A DNA stretch of 37,031 bases, from the IMG/VR virus record IMGVR_UViG_3300017987_000195, positions 1-37,031 of that record; one strand, written 5' to 3'. A model generated the notes under the pieces. It saw nothing but the letters and a program-made list of their open reading frames with translations, did not search any database and was not told the DNA's origin. Shown piece by piece: positions 6,478 through 14,204 of this stretch. Source of the DNA: a virus. The position numbers were made by a program, and so were the translations under genes. Each line of letters opens with the position of its first letter. The first letter of the stretch is position 1.

Positions 6478-6896
6478 AAGAAAAGTTAGCTGAAAAGTTC
6501 GTTGAAGGTCTTGATAGGGGTTTTAGTTTTGACATTGGTAACGTTAGTGCTGACGTAGCAAGGTATTACTTTGACCTTAAGCGCTTTCAGATGATAATCT
6601 CGTATATATTCCAGGGTGTTATGGCCTGCGTAATCCTTGGAACGATAATTGCCTTATCGGTGATGTACATCAGATCCATCAGGAGAAATTCGTTGGCGAA
6701 ACGCGAAGAAGCGCTGGAGGAGATAGCCAATCAACGTGAAGTGTTTAGGAAACATATGGCGCGTGAGGTTAGAAAAGCCGCAAAGAAAGAGACCGACGAA
6801 CTTCGCAAAGACGTACAGCGCACCACTGACGCAGCCTTTGAGCAGCTTACCCAGTACAATAAAAAAGTACTTGAGGAAAAGCACAAGGAAAAATAG
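6474..6896 (+). CDS. Membrane-anchored coiled-coil protein
   Basis: 140 residues: an N-terminal soluble part (~1-40), one transmembrane helix (~41-66, YIFQGVMACVILGTIIALSVMYI) followed by RSIRR, then a long charged coiled coil to the end (EEALEEIANQREVFRKHM...). The positive-inside rule puts the coiled coil in the cytoplasm. No lytic motif. Part of the tightly packed 6204-7893 membrane group. Confidence 0.6.
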   Translation: MKEKLAEKFVEGLDRGFSFDIGNVSADVARYYFDLKRFQMIISYIFQGVMACVILGTIIALSVMYIRSIRRNSLAKREEALEEIANQREVFRKHMAREVRKAAKKETDELRKDVQRTTDAAFEQLTQYNKKVLEEKHKEK

Positions 6897-7187
6897 TTGG
6901 ATATAGACGGGCTAATTGTGTTACTTCTCGCAGCACAGTTCAAGATAGGTATTTACGTTTTCTGGAAGCTTTGTAAAAGATTAGACAAAATTGAGCGTGA
7001 TAACGTTGCGATCAAAAAATCCATAATGGTATTGCACAAGGAAGAGTTTAAAGAACTTAGGGACTCACTTAATCGAATCAACATAAATATGCTACAGCAA
7101 CAAACTGATTCTATAGGAAATGAAATAATTGATGCGCAAGCGGCAAAAATAGAGGATGATCTATGGCTAAAAGGAGAGACGGAGTAG
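6897..7187 (+). CDS. Small membrane-anchored coiled-coil protein (TTG start)
   Basis: 96 residues from TTG 6897, immediately after the previous TAG, with AAGGA about 9 bases upstream inside the preceding gene. N-terminal hydrophobic helix (IDGLIVLLLAAQFKIGIYVFW), then a helical coiled-coil region (LCKRLDKIERDNVAIKKSIMVL). It ends 25 bases inside the next gene. Function unknown. Confidence 0.55.
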   Translation: MDIDGLIVLLLAAQFKIGIYVFWKLCKRLDKIERDNVAIKKSIMVLHKEEFKELRDSLNRININMLQQQTDSIGNEIIDAQAAKIEDDLWLKGETE

Positions 7188-7390
7188 AGGACGCCATAAG
7201 GCGTATGGACTACTTAGCTTTAAAGCTCATAAATCTAGATGACGCACAGTTTGTAAAAAGCGTTTTTGATATAAACAAGTTAAGAGAATATGAGCGCGTT
7301 CCTGAAGATATAGCTAACAGAGTAGCTGATATCTTCGAAGAAAGACTCAAGGAACTTGAGGAAATAGAAGAAGAATACAACGAGGCTTAA
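7163..7390 (+). CDS. Small helical hypothetical protein
   Basis: 75 residues, soluble, with an acidic C-terminus (KELEEIEEEYNEA). It overlaps the previous gene by 25 bases; the start is supported by AGAGGATGATCT before the ATG. No recognised domain. Confidence 0.5.
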   Translation: MAKRRDGVEDAIRRMDYLALKLINLDDAQFVKSVFDINKLREYERVPEDIANRVADIFEERLKELEEIEEEYNEA

Positions 7391-7398
7391 GGAGAATA

Positions 7399-7893
7399 AT
7401 GGACAACTTTAGTTCACTGTTGGCAGCGGGGCATAGGGGAGCGGATGCATTAAAATCGTACGTAGATCTACAGTGGATAGTGTTTTATGCGATAGTAGCG
7501 TTTGCAGCGCTTTCAATGATATCTGTGTTTATATATACGCTTTCACGTGTTTTTGGAAAACTTAGGTTTAATCGCAAGCAGGAAAGGCTTCATCGTGAGC
7601 TACGTGCTCAGATAGAAGAAAGAGACGACCTTCTCCAGGCATCAGAAAAGAAGCAGCAGCACATGCGTAATATGATGTCTAATCTTCAGGACAGAATAGA
7701 CGTCTTAGATAACAAGCTATATCGCGTAGACGCTTTAAATATTTCTATAGACGAACTTAAGGGAACTTCTTCTATGGTCATGGATGAGGTAAGAAAGCTT
7801 GGCGAAAGCAGTGGGAAGGCTAAGAAGAAGGTTGGAAGGCCAAAAAAAAGGCGCGACATGAAAAAAGCACCAAAGAAAGTAGGTAACGGTTAA
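7399..7893 (+). CDS. Membrane-anchored coiled-coil protein with basic AT-hook-like tail
   Basis: 164 residues. A transmembrane helix (~26-51, WIVFYAIVAFAALSMISVFIY) is followed by a coiled coil (~60-125: RKQERLHRELRAQIEERDDLLQ and on) and a Lys-rich C-terminus (~140-164) containing KVGRPKKRR, a GRP core like an AT-hook. The arrangement could tether DNA to the inner membrane. Shine-Dalgarno AAGGAG is at the previous stop. The role is inferred only from architecture. Confidence 0.6.
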   Translation: MDNFSSLLAAGHRGADALKSYVDLQWIVFYAIVAFAALSMISVFIYTLSRVFGKLRFNRKQERLHRELRAQIEERDDLLQASEKKQQHMRNMMSNLQDRIDVLDNKLYRVDALNISIDELKGTSSMVMDEVRKLGESSGKAKKKVGRPKKRRDMKKAPKKVGNG

Positions 7894-7905
7894 AGAGGAT
7901 AAATA

Positions 7906-8280
7906 ATGGCACGAATAATTAAAGATTTTGAACGAGCTAAGCAGATATACGATTCGATTAATAACTTTGAAGATATTCAGTGGCTTTTTGATTATTTAGA
8001 CGACGTAGACGATGAATTAAAAGGAATGAAAAGCACTGCGTTTTTTAAGGCTGCCTATGCAAATCAGGAGGATGAAGAATCTAGGGAGGCTATGAAGGAA
8101 TGTCTTATTATTAGCATGGCTGGACTTGACCATGCATTAGAGTTTCCCAAGCTAGCCTCGAGATGCGACCGCAAGACTGCTCAAGAGGTAACTGACGAGC
8201 TTAGTAGTTATGAAATCTTTTTGGAGAGTTCGTCTGGGCATTCTTATGAGGGATGGAAGAAAGAGATAGAAAAACTTTAA
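7906..8280 (+). CDS. Hypothetical helical protein before TerL
   Basis: 124 residues, acidic, mostly helical, no signal peptide. AGAGGA precedes the ATG. It sits one base before the TerL ORF, so probably co-translated with it. No family recognised; by position it may assist packaging, but nothing in the sequence shows that. Confidence 0.55.
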   Translation: MARIIKDFERAKQIYDSINNFEDIQWLFDYLDDVDDELKGMKSTAFFKAAYANQEDEESREAMKECLIISMAGLDHALEFPKLASRCDRKTAQEVTDELSSYEIFLESSSGHSYEGWKKEIEKL

Positions 8281-8281
8281 G

Positions 8282-9640
8282 ATGGATCACCCCGTAGAAG
8301 TAAAAATTGCTCTTAATAAGTTTAGGCCTAGAGATTATCAGCGTCCTATTTTTAAGGCCTTTTTTGAAGATAAGTTTAGAAGGCTAGTAATTGTTATGTG
8401 TAGGCGTGCTGGAAAAGATCTGTGTACGTGGAACATAGTAATTAGGGAGGCTGCCACAAGGCCAGGAGTATATTACGTCGTATATCCCACATATGCTCAG
8501 GGCAAGAAAATACTGTGGTCGTCTGTAACTATATCAGGCATCCGTTTTTTGGATTATATACCCTACCAGCTTATTGATGGCTTAAACTCTCAGGAGATGA
8601 AAGTTACGCTTACTAATGGTTCAATTATTCAAATAATCGGTTCTGACAATCCTGATAGAATAGTAGGTACTAACCCCCAGGGCGTAGTATTCTCGGAATA
8701 TGCGCTACAAAATCCAAGGATTTACGCCCTGATGTCTCCAATTCTTGCAGCTAATAAGGGATGGGCAATATTTCAATCTACACCCAGAGGACGCAATCAT
8801 TTCTGGGATTTATACCAGCTTGCATTGAATTCGCCTGACTGGTGGACATGCAAGCTGGGTCTAAACGAAACACGGCACATAGATCCAGCTGAGATAGACA
8901 GAGAAATATCTGAAGGGCTAATGTCCCCTGATCTTGTTCAGCAAGAATATTACGTTAGTTTTGATGCTGGTGTCGAAGGCTCGTATTACTGTAAGTACAT
9001 AGATAGAATGCGTTTGAACAACCAGCTAAGCATTGTGCCTTGGGAAGCTGGATTTAAGGTGCATACTGCGTGGGATATAGGGGTAAGGGACTCAACCTCA
9101 ATAATCTTTTTTCAGACTATAGGTCAAACTGTTCGCATAATTGATTATTACGAGAAGAATAAAGAGGGTCTTGAGCATTATGTTGGCTATGTATTATCAA
9201 AGCCTTATACGTATGGTACCCACATAGCTCCACATGATATTAAGGTAAAAGAATTTGGCTCTGGGATGACTAGAATAGAAAAGGCAAAACAGCTTGGTAT
9301 TAAATTCACTGTAGCGCCCAATATTTCTATCATGGATGGTATAGAATCTGTGCGTTCTGCTTTTAGTAAAATATGGATTGATGAGGAACGGTGTGCCACA
9401 CTTATTAGATCATTGGAGAATTACAGGCAAGAATATGACTCAAAAAGGCAGGTTTACAAAGATGTTCCGCTTCATGATAAACATAGTCATGCTGCGGACT
9501 GCATGAGATACATGTGTATATCGCTTCCAAAGACGCGTGATGGCCTGTCGTCAGAAGAACTTGAGAAGATGCGAAATGAGGCTGTGTATGGGGTTGATTC
9601 GTCAATCCCGGCGTTTTTTAGGTCTAATAAAAGGTTCTAG
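8282..9640 (+). CDS. terL: Terminase large subunit
   Basis: 452 residues, normal for a compact TerL. The N-terminal ATPase has Walker A RRAGKD (41-46), Walker B GVVFSEY (134-140, catalytic Glu139) and coupling motif QSTPRGRNHFWDLY (~165-178). The C-terminal RNase H-like nuclease has AWDIG (Asp265), PHDI (Asp319) and HDKHSHAADCMRY (Asp399/Asp406). The motor cuts concatemers and pumps DNA through the portal encoded at 10273. Walker A is unusual in ending with K-D instead of K-S/T. The ATG follows the previous stop by one base with little Shine-Dalgarno, suggesting coupling. Confidence 0.95.
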   Translation: MDHPVEVKIALNKFRPRDYQRPIFKAFFEDKFRRLVIVMCRRAGKDLCTWNIVIREAATRPGVYYVVYPTYAQGKKILWSSVTISGIRFLDYIPYQLIDGLNSQEMKVTLTNGSIIQIIGSDNPDRIVGTNPQGVVFSEYALQNPRIYALMSPILAANKGWAIFQSTPRGRNHFWDLYQLALNSPDWWTCKLGLNETRHIDPAEIDREISEGLMSPDLVQQEYYVSFDAGVEGSYYCKYIDRMRLNNQLSIVPWEAGFKVHTAWDIGVRDSTSIIFFQTIGQTVRIIDYYEKNKEGLEHYVGYVLSKPYTYGTHIAPHDIKVKEFGSGMTRIEKAKQLGIKFTVAPNISIMDGIESVRSAFSKIWIDEERCATLIRSLENYRQEYDSKRQVYKDVPLHDKHSHAADCMRYMCISLPKTRDGLSSEELEKMRNEAVYGVDSSIPAFFRSNKRF

Positions 9641-9649
9641 GAGTGTATT

Positions 9650-9937
9650 ATGCAAAGAAAGAAATTTGCTGCCGTTTTGTTCTGTATAGTAAGTACAGCT
9701 TTTATGGTTTCTTGTTTAAAAAAAACTGCGTCAGGGGCCGCGACGGGTGTAATGAGCGGCCTAAAAACTGTTGCCCTTTGTGTGGGTGCAATATTCAAAA
9801 GTTTTAACCCAAGGCGTCACCGTCGACATATTCACGTTGAAAATACTTCAGAAGAAATGTCTCTTCCCCAGGTTCCTACAACAGATGAACCTGTAGCTCA
9901 AGATAAAACCATTGTTAAACGCGCAGAAAGTAAATAA
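9650..9937 (+). CDS. Small lipoprotein
   Basis: 95 residues with MQRKKFAAVLFCIVSTAF and lipobox MVSC (Cys~22), so a signal-peptidase II substrate anchored in a membrane. The mature part has a second hydrophobic stretch (VALCVGAIF), a basic RRHRRH patch and a Pro/Thr-rich end. The next gene encodes an N-anchored protein; the pair could be spanin-like, but lengths and motifs are not decisive. Confidence 0.6.
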   Translation: MQRKKFAAVLFCIVSTAFMVSCLKKTASGAATGVMSGLKTVALCVGAIFKSFNPRRHRRHIHVENTSEEMSLPQVPTTDEPVAQDKTIVKRAESK

Positions 9938-10186
9938 GTGAAATTGGGCTCGCTTCTTGGATTCTTGTGTGCGATAGCTTTTGTTGCAACATTGATAATT
10001 AGTACTCCTAGAGAAAAAGAAGTATTGATTAGCGCAACTAAAAAGATCATAAATGTTGTGGAATCAAATTTGGTTGTTTTATGGTACAAATTTCGAGGAA
10101 TTGAGCCCTTTTATATTGAGGAAGGAGAAGACCCCTTTAAGGGCTCCCGGGAGATTGAGCCTTCTGAGGGAAATGAATTTATCTAA
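9938..10186 (+). CDS. N-anchored small membrane protein (GTG start)
   Basis: 82 residues from GTG directly after the TAA of the lipoprotein gene. One N-terminal hydrophobic helix (LLGFLCAIAFVATLII), then a helical and acidic tail (EPFYIEEGEDPF). Probably an inner-membrane anchored partner of the lipoprotein. No clear Shine-Dalgarno, so coupling is likely. Confidence 0.5.
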   Translation: MKLGSLLGFLCAIAFVATLIISTPREKEVLISATKKIINVVESNLVVLWYKFRGIEPFYIEEGEDPFKGSREIEPSEGNEFI

Positions 10187-10272
10187 TTCTAATATTCAAT
10201 TCATGTACAAATGATTGTGTGGTTGTGTATTATTGAAAGGTATGAGTAACCTATTACAAAGGAAGTAGAAAG

Positions 10273-12336
10273 ATGCTCTTTCCCGAATTAGGCCCTCAGT
10301 TCTATGAGGAAAACGATAATTCTCTTCTCGCTAGAATGTCTACCTTCTACAAAGACAGCATCACGATTAACCAGTCCTTTTGGGAAGAAGCAGATATTGA
10401 TACAAGATTTGAGGCAGGCGACCAATCGCTGTGGACGGACATGTATGGACTTATTCCACATAATCGTCGCAAGCAATTTAATTTCAACAGGATACGTCGC
10501 GTTGTTAATATGATTTCAGGCTGGCAACGACAGAATAGAAAGTCGACAATTGTTACGCCAGTTGAGAACGGCGATTCAGAAACGTCAGATCAATTTTCTA
10601 AAATACTTATGTGGATCAATCAACGTGAGGGTGTTTTGGAAACTATTTCCGAAGCGTTTCATGGTTCTTTGGTTACGGGGATGAATCTATTACAGCTTTG
10701 GGTTGATTACAGAGCGGACCCTGTTTCTGGTTCTATAAAAGTAGACAATTGTGCTCACAATGCGTTCTTGATTGATCCCTTTTTTAGGAAGAAAGATCTT
10801 TCTGATTGCAACGCCATCTGGAAGCGTTCATATTTAACGCGTAGGGACGTTATGTCTCTTCTTCCAGATCATAAAGATTTAATTATGTCTCTTCCCGCTA
10901 AGGACGATCGTGATGGCAAATTCAACTATATGCCAGAAAGCTTTAATGTTGGTACAAAGAATTTGCTTATGTATGACGAGTTCTATTACAGAGATTATAG
11001 AAAACAGAAGATGCTGATAGATACCGTTACTGGTGAGACAATGGAATGGACGAGTCCTGATAAAGAAAAGTTAAAAGAATATTTAAGATTTTATCCGCAA
11101 GTCACGGTTACTGAGTGTGAGATACCAACCGTTAAGATGGCTGTAGTGGTTCAGGGTAAAGTTATGTATGACGGCCCTAATCCGATTGGGACTGATAGAT
11201 ATCCATTTGTTCCTGTTTTTGGGTATTATAATCCTCAAATGTCAGATTACCCATGGAGGATACAGGGAGTCGTCCGGGGCCTCCGCGATTCCCAGTATCT
11301 ATATAATCGAAGAAAAGTTATTGAGTTAGACATCCTTGAAAGTCAAATCAACTCCGGATTTAAATATAAGATCGATTCTCTAGTCAACCCTAAGGATGTC
11401 TTTCTCTCTGGTCAGGGAAGAGGTCTTGCTTTAAAGCAAGATGCTCAGATGACAGATGTTGAGCAAATTCTACCTCCTCAGATTCCTCCTTCAATGATTC
11501 AGTTATCAGAGATTCTTGGTCGAGAGATTCAGGAAATATCTGGTGTTAATGAAGAGCTGTTGGGATCAGCTACGGATGATAAGGCGGGAATCCTTTCGAT
11601 GTTGCGTCAGGGGGCTGGCCTAACCACCTTGCAGATACTGTTTGATCAGTTAGACAGATCGCAGAAGTTACTTGGAAGTCTGATGCTTGATGTAGTTCAA
11701 TCTAATTTTACCCCTGGCAAGGTTGCAAAGATAATAGAAGATGAGCCTACGGCACAGTTCTATAACAAAGCGTTTGGCAAATATGACGCAGCCGTCGAGG
11801 AGGGTATAAATACTACAACGCAAAGACAGATGCAGTTTGCCCAGCTTTTACATTTAAGAGAAGCTGGAATAGAGATACCAGATAGTGCTTTACTTGAAGC
11901 GTCTACTATTCAAAACAAAAAAGATCTTATAGATACAATTGAGTATCAAACTCAGCAAACGCAGAAGCTTCAGCAGTCACAGATGGAAATGGAGATGGAG
12001 CAAACGAAGGCTAATATTGAGCTTGCAAGGGCTAGAACTGTAGCTGACCAGGGTCTTGGTGTTGAAAGATTTAGTCGAGTACGTGAAAACGAAGCACTTG
12101 CTGTTGAGAGAAGGGCTGAAGCTGAAAAAGACCAGGCTACGGGCATTCTCAATATCGTAAAGGCGTTAAAAGAAATAGAATCAATTGACATTGCCCAGTT
12201 AGAAAAATTAGTCTCCTTGTCTAGGATTCTTTCTGCAAAAGAAAAGGTTTCAGAAGGAGAAGAAGCATTGGGACCTGTTGCTAATGCGATGCAACGAGCC
12301 CAAGAATCAACAAGGCAAACAGCTGAGTTAGGTTAG
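10273..12336 (+). CDS. Portal protein (P22 type)
   Basis: 687 residues, the size of P22-like portals. The N-terminal region has FNRIRRVVNMISGWQRQNR (~73-91), the family's conserved block, and a middle segment PFVPVFGYYN...WRIQGVVRGLRDSQ typical of the stem and wing. From ~560 a long Gln/Glu/Ala-rich helix (QTQKLQQSQMEMEMEQ, VERFSRVRENEALAVERRAEAEK) resembles the P22 C-terminal barrel. It forms the dodecameric DNA channel. AAGGAAG precedes the ATG. The 86-base gap upstream shows no convincing promoter or terminator. Confidence 0.92.
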   Translation: MLFPELGPQFYEENDNSLLARMSTFYKDSITINQSFWEEADIDTRFEAGDQSLWTDMYGLIPHNRRKQFNFNRIRRVVNMISGWQRQNRKSTIVTPVENGDSETSDQFSKILMWINQREGVLETISEAFHGSLVTGMNLLQLWVDYRADPVSGSIKVDNCAHNAFLIDPFFRKKDLSDCNAIWKRSYLTRRDVMSLLPDHKDLIMSLPAKDDRDGKFNYMPESFNVGTKNLLMYDEFYYRDYRKQKMLIDTVTGETMEWTSPDKEKLKEYLRFYPQVTVTECEIPTVKMAVVVQGKVMYDGPNPIGTDRYPFVPVFGYYNPQMSDYPWRIQGVVRGLRDSQYLYNRRKVIELDILESQINSGFKYKIDSLVNPKDVFLSGQGRGLALKQDAQMTDVEQILPPQIPPSMIQLSEILGREIQEISGVNEELLGSATDDKAGILSMLRQGAGLTTLQILFDQLDRSQKLLGSLMLDVVQSNFTPGKVAKIIEDEPTAQFYNKAFGKYDAAVEEGINTTTQRQMQFAQLLHLREAGIEIPDSALLEASTIQNKKDLIDTIEYQTQQTQKLQQSQMEMEMEQTKANIELARARTVADQGLGVERFSRVRENEALAVERRAEAEKDQATGILNIVKALKEIESIDIAQLEKLVSLSRILSAKEKVSEGEEALGPVANAMQRAQESTRQTAELG

Positions 12337-12349
12337 AGGTATTTTACCT

Positions 12350-12433
12350 TGACGCTTAGCTGCCCAAGAGGAAGTTATATGTATAAAATATATACTTTTT
12401 CACCATTATACGTTTTGGGCGGCGAAAGCGTCA
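12350..12433 (+). repeat. Long-range two-part hairpin after portal gene
   Basis: TGACGCTT (12350-12357) pairs with AAGCGTCA (12426-12433), and GCCCAA (12362-12367) with TTGGGC (12415-12420), separated by a small internal loop. The apical part is AT-rich. There is no T-run. It ends shortly before the ribosome-binding region of the next gene, so it could protect the mRNA or control translation. Confidence 0.6.
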
Positions 12434-12453
12434 GTTACCGGAAAGGGCTTGAA

Positions 12454-12681
12454 ATGGCCAAAAAGCGTTACTACGACAAAATGAGAGAGGCAACAGAAGG
12501 AGGAATGATTGCCGGTCCTGTAGGACAAGCAATGATGCCTCAGAATGTGATCATGAAGAATTATCCTAAAGATGGCTCTTATCTTCCCGAAGATATCAAT
12601 GATGGTTTAACAGGGATTGATAAGCAGATATCTGCAGCTAAATCAGACATAAAAAAACAGTTGTCTCCAACAAAGTATTGA
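12454..12681 (+). CDS. Small hypothetical virion-region protein
   Basis: 75 residues beginning MAKKRYYDKMREA. The start at 12454 follows GGAAAGGGC; an in-frame ATG at 12379 with AGAGGAAG upstream is an equal alternative, giving 100 residues. A conserved-looking middle (MMPQNVIMKNYPK, DINDGLTGIDKQI) suggests a real family, but I cannot name it. It lies between portal and scaffold, so a virion or assembly role is likely. Confidence 0.55.
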   Translation: MAKKRYYDKMREATEGGMIAGPVGQAMMPQNVIMKNYPKDGSYLPEDINDGLTGIDKQISAAKSDIKKQLSPTKY

Positions 12682-12709
12682 TAGTCTTTATTGCTACTAT
12701 TACTACTCT

Positions 12710-12748
12710 GGTATTGGGAATGCCATAACGGTACTCCCAATACCGTTA
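12710..12748 (+). promoter_or_regulatory. Two mutually exclusive hairpins before a start site
   Basis: Hairpin A is GGTATTGGGA (12710-12719) with TCCCAATACC (12735-12744). Hairpin B is TAACGGTA (12726-12733) with TACCGTTA (12741-12748). They share 12741-12744 and B sits in A's loop, so only one can form. B touches the Shine-Dalgarno (AAAGGA, 12748-12753) of the 12760 gene. No T-run. Confidence 0.6.
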
Positions 12749-12759
12749 AAGGAAATAAG

Positions 12760-12966
12760 ATGCCAGTTAATATAAGAAAAGATGGGCTTGGTAAAAAGAT
12801 TGCAGCAAATATTTTAGGCCCTCCAAGGGGTGGTTTAACCGATTCATTTGGAAACAGTAAACGTTTTGTTCCTAGAAGGGAGAGAAAAGATGCAGAAGCG
12901 CTCTATCAAGAAAGGCTCGAAGGCGAAAAAATCAACGGTCTCCAAAAAGCGGGCTATCGCTGGTAA
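12760..12966 (+). CDS. Small basic hypothetical protein
   Basis: 68 residues from ATG 12760, supported by AAAGGA 6 bases upstream. Gly/Arg/Lys-rich N-terminus (GLGKKIAANILGPPRGG) and a charged helical C-terminus. Its last 77 bases overlap the start of the next gene in another frame. No family recognised. Confidence 0.5.
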   Translation: MPVNIRKDGLGKKIAANILGPPRGGLTDSFGNSKRFVPRRERKDAEALYQERLEGEKINGLQKAGYRW

Positions 12967-13258
12967 GAAGAAAGTCACTGTTGCTAAAGGCGTTAAAATA
13001 ACCAAAGCCAAAGAAAAAAAGTTAGAGAAGAAGGCCGGCTCGTCTAATGTTGGTGAATACAAAAAAGTTTCTCCAAAAGAGTTTGCCGGAGCAGCTGGCG
13101 GCGCTTCAAAGTACTCCTATCCAATAAATACGCGCAAAAGAGCCATTGCTGCGTTAGCGTATGCACGCAATGCCCCTAACCCTGAGGGAATTCGCAAGAA
13201 GGTTTATGCTAAATATCCCGATCTTAATCCTAAGAACAAAAAGAAGGGAAAGAAGTAA
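12890..13258 (+). CDS. Lys-rich protein with DUF6582-like C-terminal domain
   Basis: 122 residues from ATG 12890 (GGGAGAG upstream). The N-terminal ~45 residues are a histone-tail-like Lys/Ala/Val stretch. The C-terminal domain has FAGAAGGASKYSYPINTRKR, AALAYARNAPNPEGIRKKV and YPDL, a pattern found in small phage proteins of the DUF6582 type. The basic tail may bind packaged DNA or negatively charged coat. It overlaps the 12760 gene by 77 bases and the next gene by one (TAATG). Confidence 0.6.
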   Translation: MQKRSIKKGSKAKKSTVSKKRAIAGKKKVTVAKGVKITKAKEKKLEKKAGSSNVGEYKKVSPKEFAGAAGGASKYSYPINTRKRAIAALAYARNAPNPEGIRKKVYAKYPDLNPKNKKKGKK

Positions 13259-13461
13259 TGGCAAAGAAAAAAAGCTGTCCTAAGACTAAAAAAGGCAAGC
13301 TTAAAAAAGTAAAAAAAGTCATGGAAGAGTTTAAAGAAGGAAAGCTTGATATAGGTAAAAGCAAAAAAAAGGTTAAAACGCGTAAGCAGGCTATAGCAAT
13401 AGCTCTTTCAGAGGCCGGTTTGTCAAAAAAGAAAAAAAAGCTTAAAAAGAAAAAGAAGTGA
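13258..13461 (+). CDS. Lys-rich DUF6496-like protein
   Basis: 67 residues. The core KKVMEEFKEGKLDIGKSKKKV and RKQAIAIALSEAGLSKKKK is the DUF6496 pattern known from phages and plasmids. Poly-Lys at both ends suggests nucleic-acid binding. It is coupled to the previous gene by TAATG and to the next by overlapping stop and start regions. Confidence 0.65.
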   Translation: MAKKKSCPKTKKGKLKKVKKVMEEFKEGKLDIGKSKKKVKTRKQAIAIALSEAGLSKKKKKLKKKKK

Positions 13462-13463
13462 TT

Positions 13464-13682
13464 ATGGAAGAAAAAGATATTCCAGAGCCCACCGATAGCA
13501 TCCAAGAGGAAAAGGAGACTCCCGATAGCGAAGATTCTCAGAATGTAGTTGCTGAGAGCAAAGAAGAAAGGGCTTCTTTAATGTTTATTAGGATATGTCG
13601 TATGATTTTAAGGCTTTTTGAGCGTTGGTTTATGAAAGCCCGACAAAGGCGCCTAGCAAAGAGGATGAATTCAAAGAAATAG
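13464..13682 (+). CDS. Small protein, acidic N-half and basic amphipathic C-half
   Basis: 72 residues from ATG 13464 (a GTG at 13458 is an alternative overlapping the previous stop). Acidic Pro/Glu/Ser-rich first half, then a basic amphipathic helix (MFIRICRMILRLFERWFMKARQRRLAKRM). That helix could touch membrane or nucleic acid. Weak Shine-Dalgarno. Function unknown. Confidence 0.5.
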   Translation: MEEKDIPEPTDSIQEEKETPDSEDSQNVVAESKEERASLMFIRICRMILRLFERWFMKARQRRLAKRMNSKK

Positions 13683-13689
13683 GAGAGGA

Positions 13690-14202
13690 ATGAGAGGAAG
13701 TGAAGCGTGCGACAAAAAAGATGGTGTTAAACGCAAAAATGTTGGCGAGCTGTCATTAGAGTTATCAAAGAAAGAACCTGCAAAGCATACAGCTATTGAT
13801 CAGATGAGAGAGCAGCTCAAAGATTACGAGAAGAATATTCATGAGTGTGTGAAGTCTAATCTTGGAAAATTTGATGGCGACTTTTACGTTGTATGTCTTA
13901 CAAAAAAAGAGCGCTTGATGCAAAATGTGTTAAGAGGCTATTTCTTTGCACGTCAATCATGTCCTACTCCGGACTATGATCAAGCTGTTTATAGGTATGT
14001 TCGAGCTGATAACAGGTTAGACTTTTTATGGGTCATTCCCGACGCAGCTGCAGTTAATTTCATGAAGAACAATCCGAACTCAGTTGACCCAGATAGGTAC
14101 GCACTCCTTGGATTTGTATTACAATTTGCAGACGGATCTCTTTTAAGGCTTGCCAAAAAACTAAATTCTGAAAAGAGAGATTCTAATCTGTTAGAAAGGT
14201 AG
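13690..14202 (+). CDS. Conserved phage protein between portal and scaffold
   Basis: 170 residues, with AGGAGAGGA before the ATG. The C-terminal two thirds carry a compact pattern (FDGDFYVVCLTKKERLMQNV, YFFARQSCPTPDYDQ, VIPDAAAVNFM, LLGFVLQFADG) that I recognise as common near portal/coat genes in podovirus-like phages, without a settled function. No signal peptide. Head assembly role inferred from place. Confidence 0.6.
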   Translation: MRGSEACDKKDGVKRKNVGELSLELSKKEPAKHTAIDQMREQLKDYEKNIHECVKSNLGKFDGDFYVVCLTKKERLMQNVLRGYFFARQSCPTPDYDQAVYRYVRADNRLDFLWVIPDAAAVNFMKNNPNSVDPDRYALLGFVLQFADGSLLRLAKKLNSEKRDSNLLER

Positions 14203-14204
14203 AG

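Noticed and set aside
6182-6535. 117-codon leftward frame
   Set aside because: It lies opposite three well-packed rightward genes with good starts; hydrophobic Leu/Phe/Ser composition is a shadow of Glu/Lys codons.
10187-10272. Promoter before the portal gene
   Set aside because: TTGTGT and TATTAT are present but only 8-10 bases apart; no acceptable -35/-10 pair.
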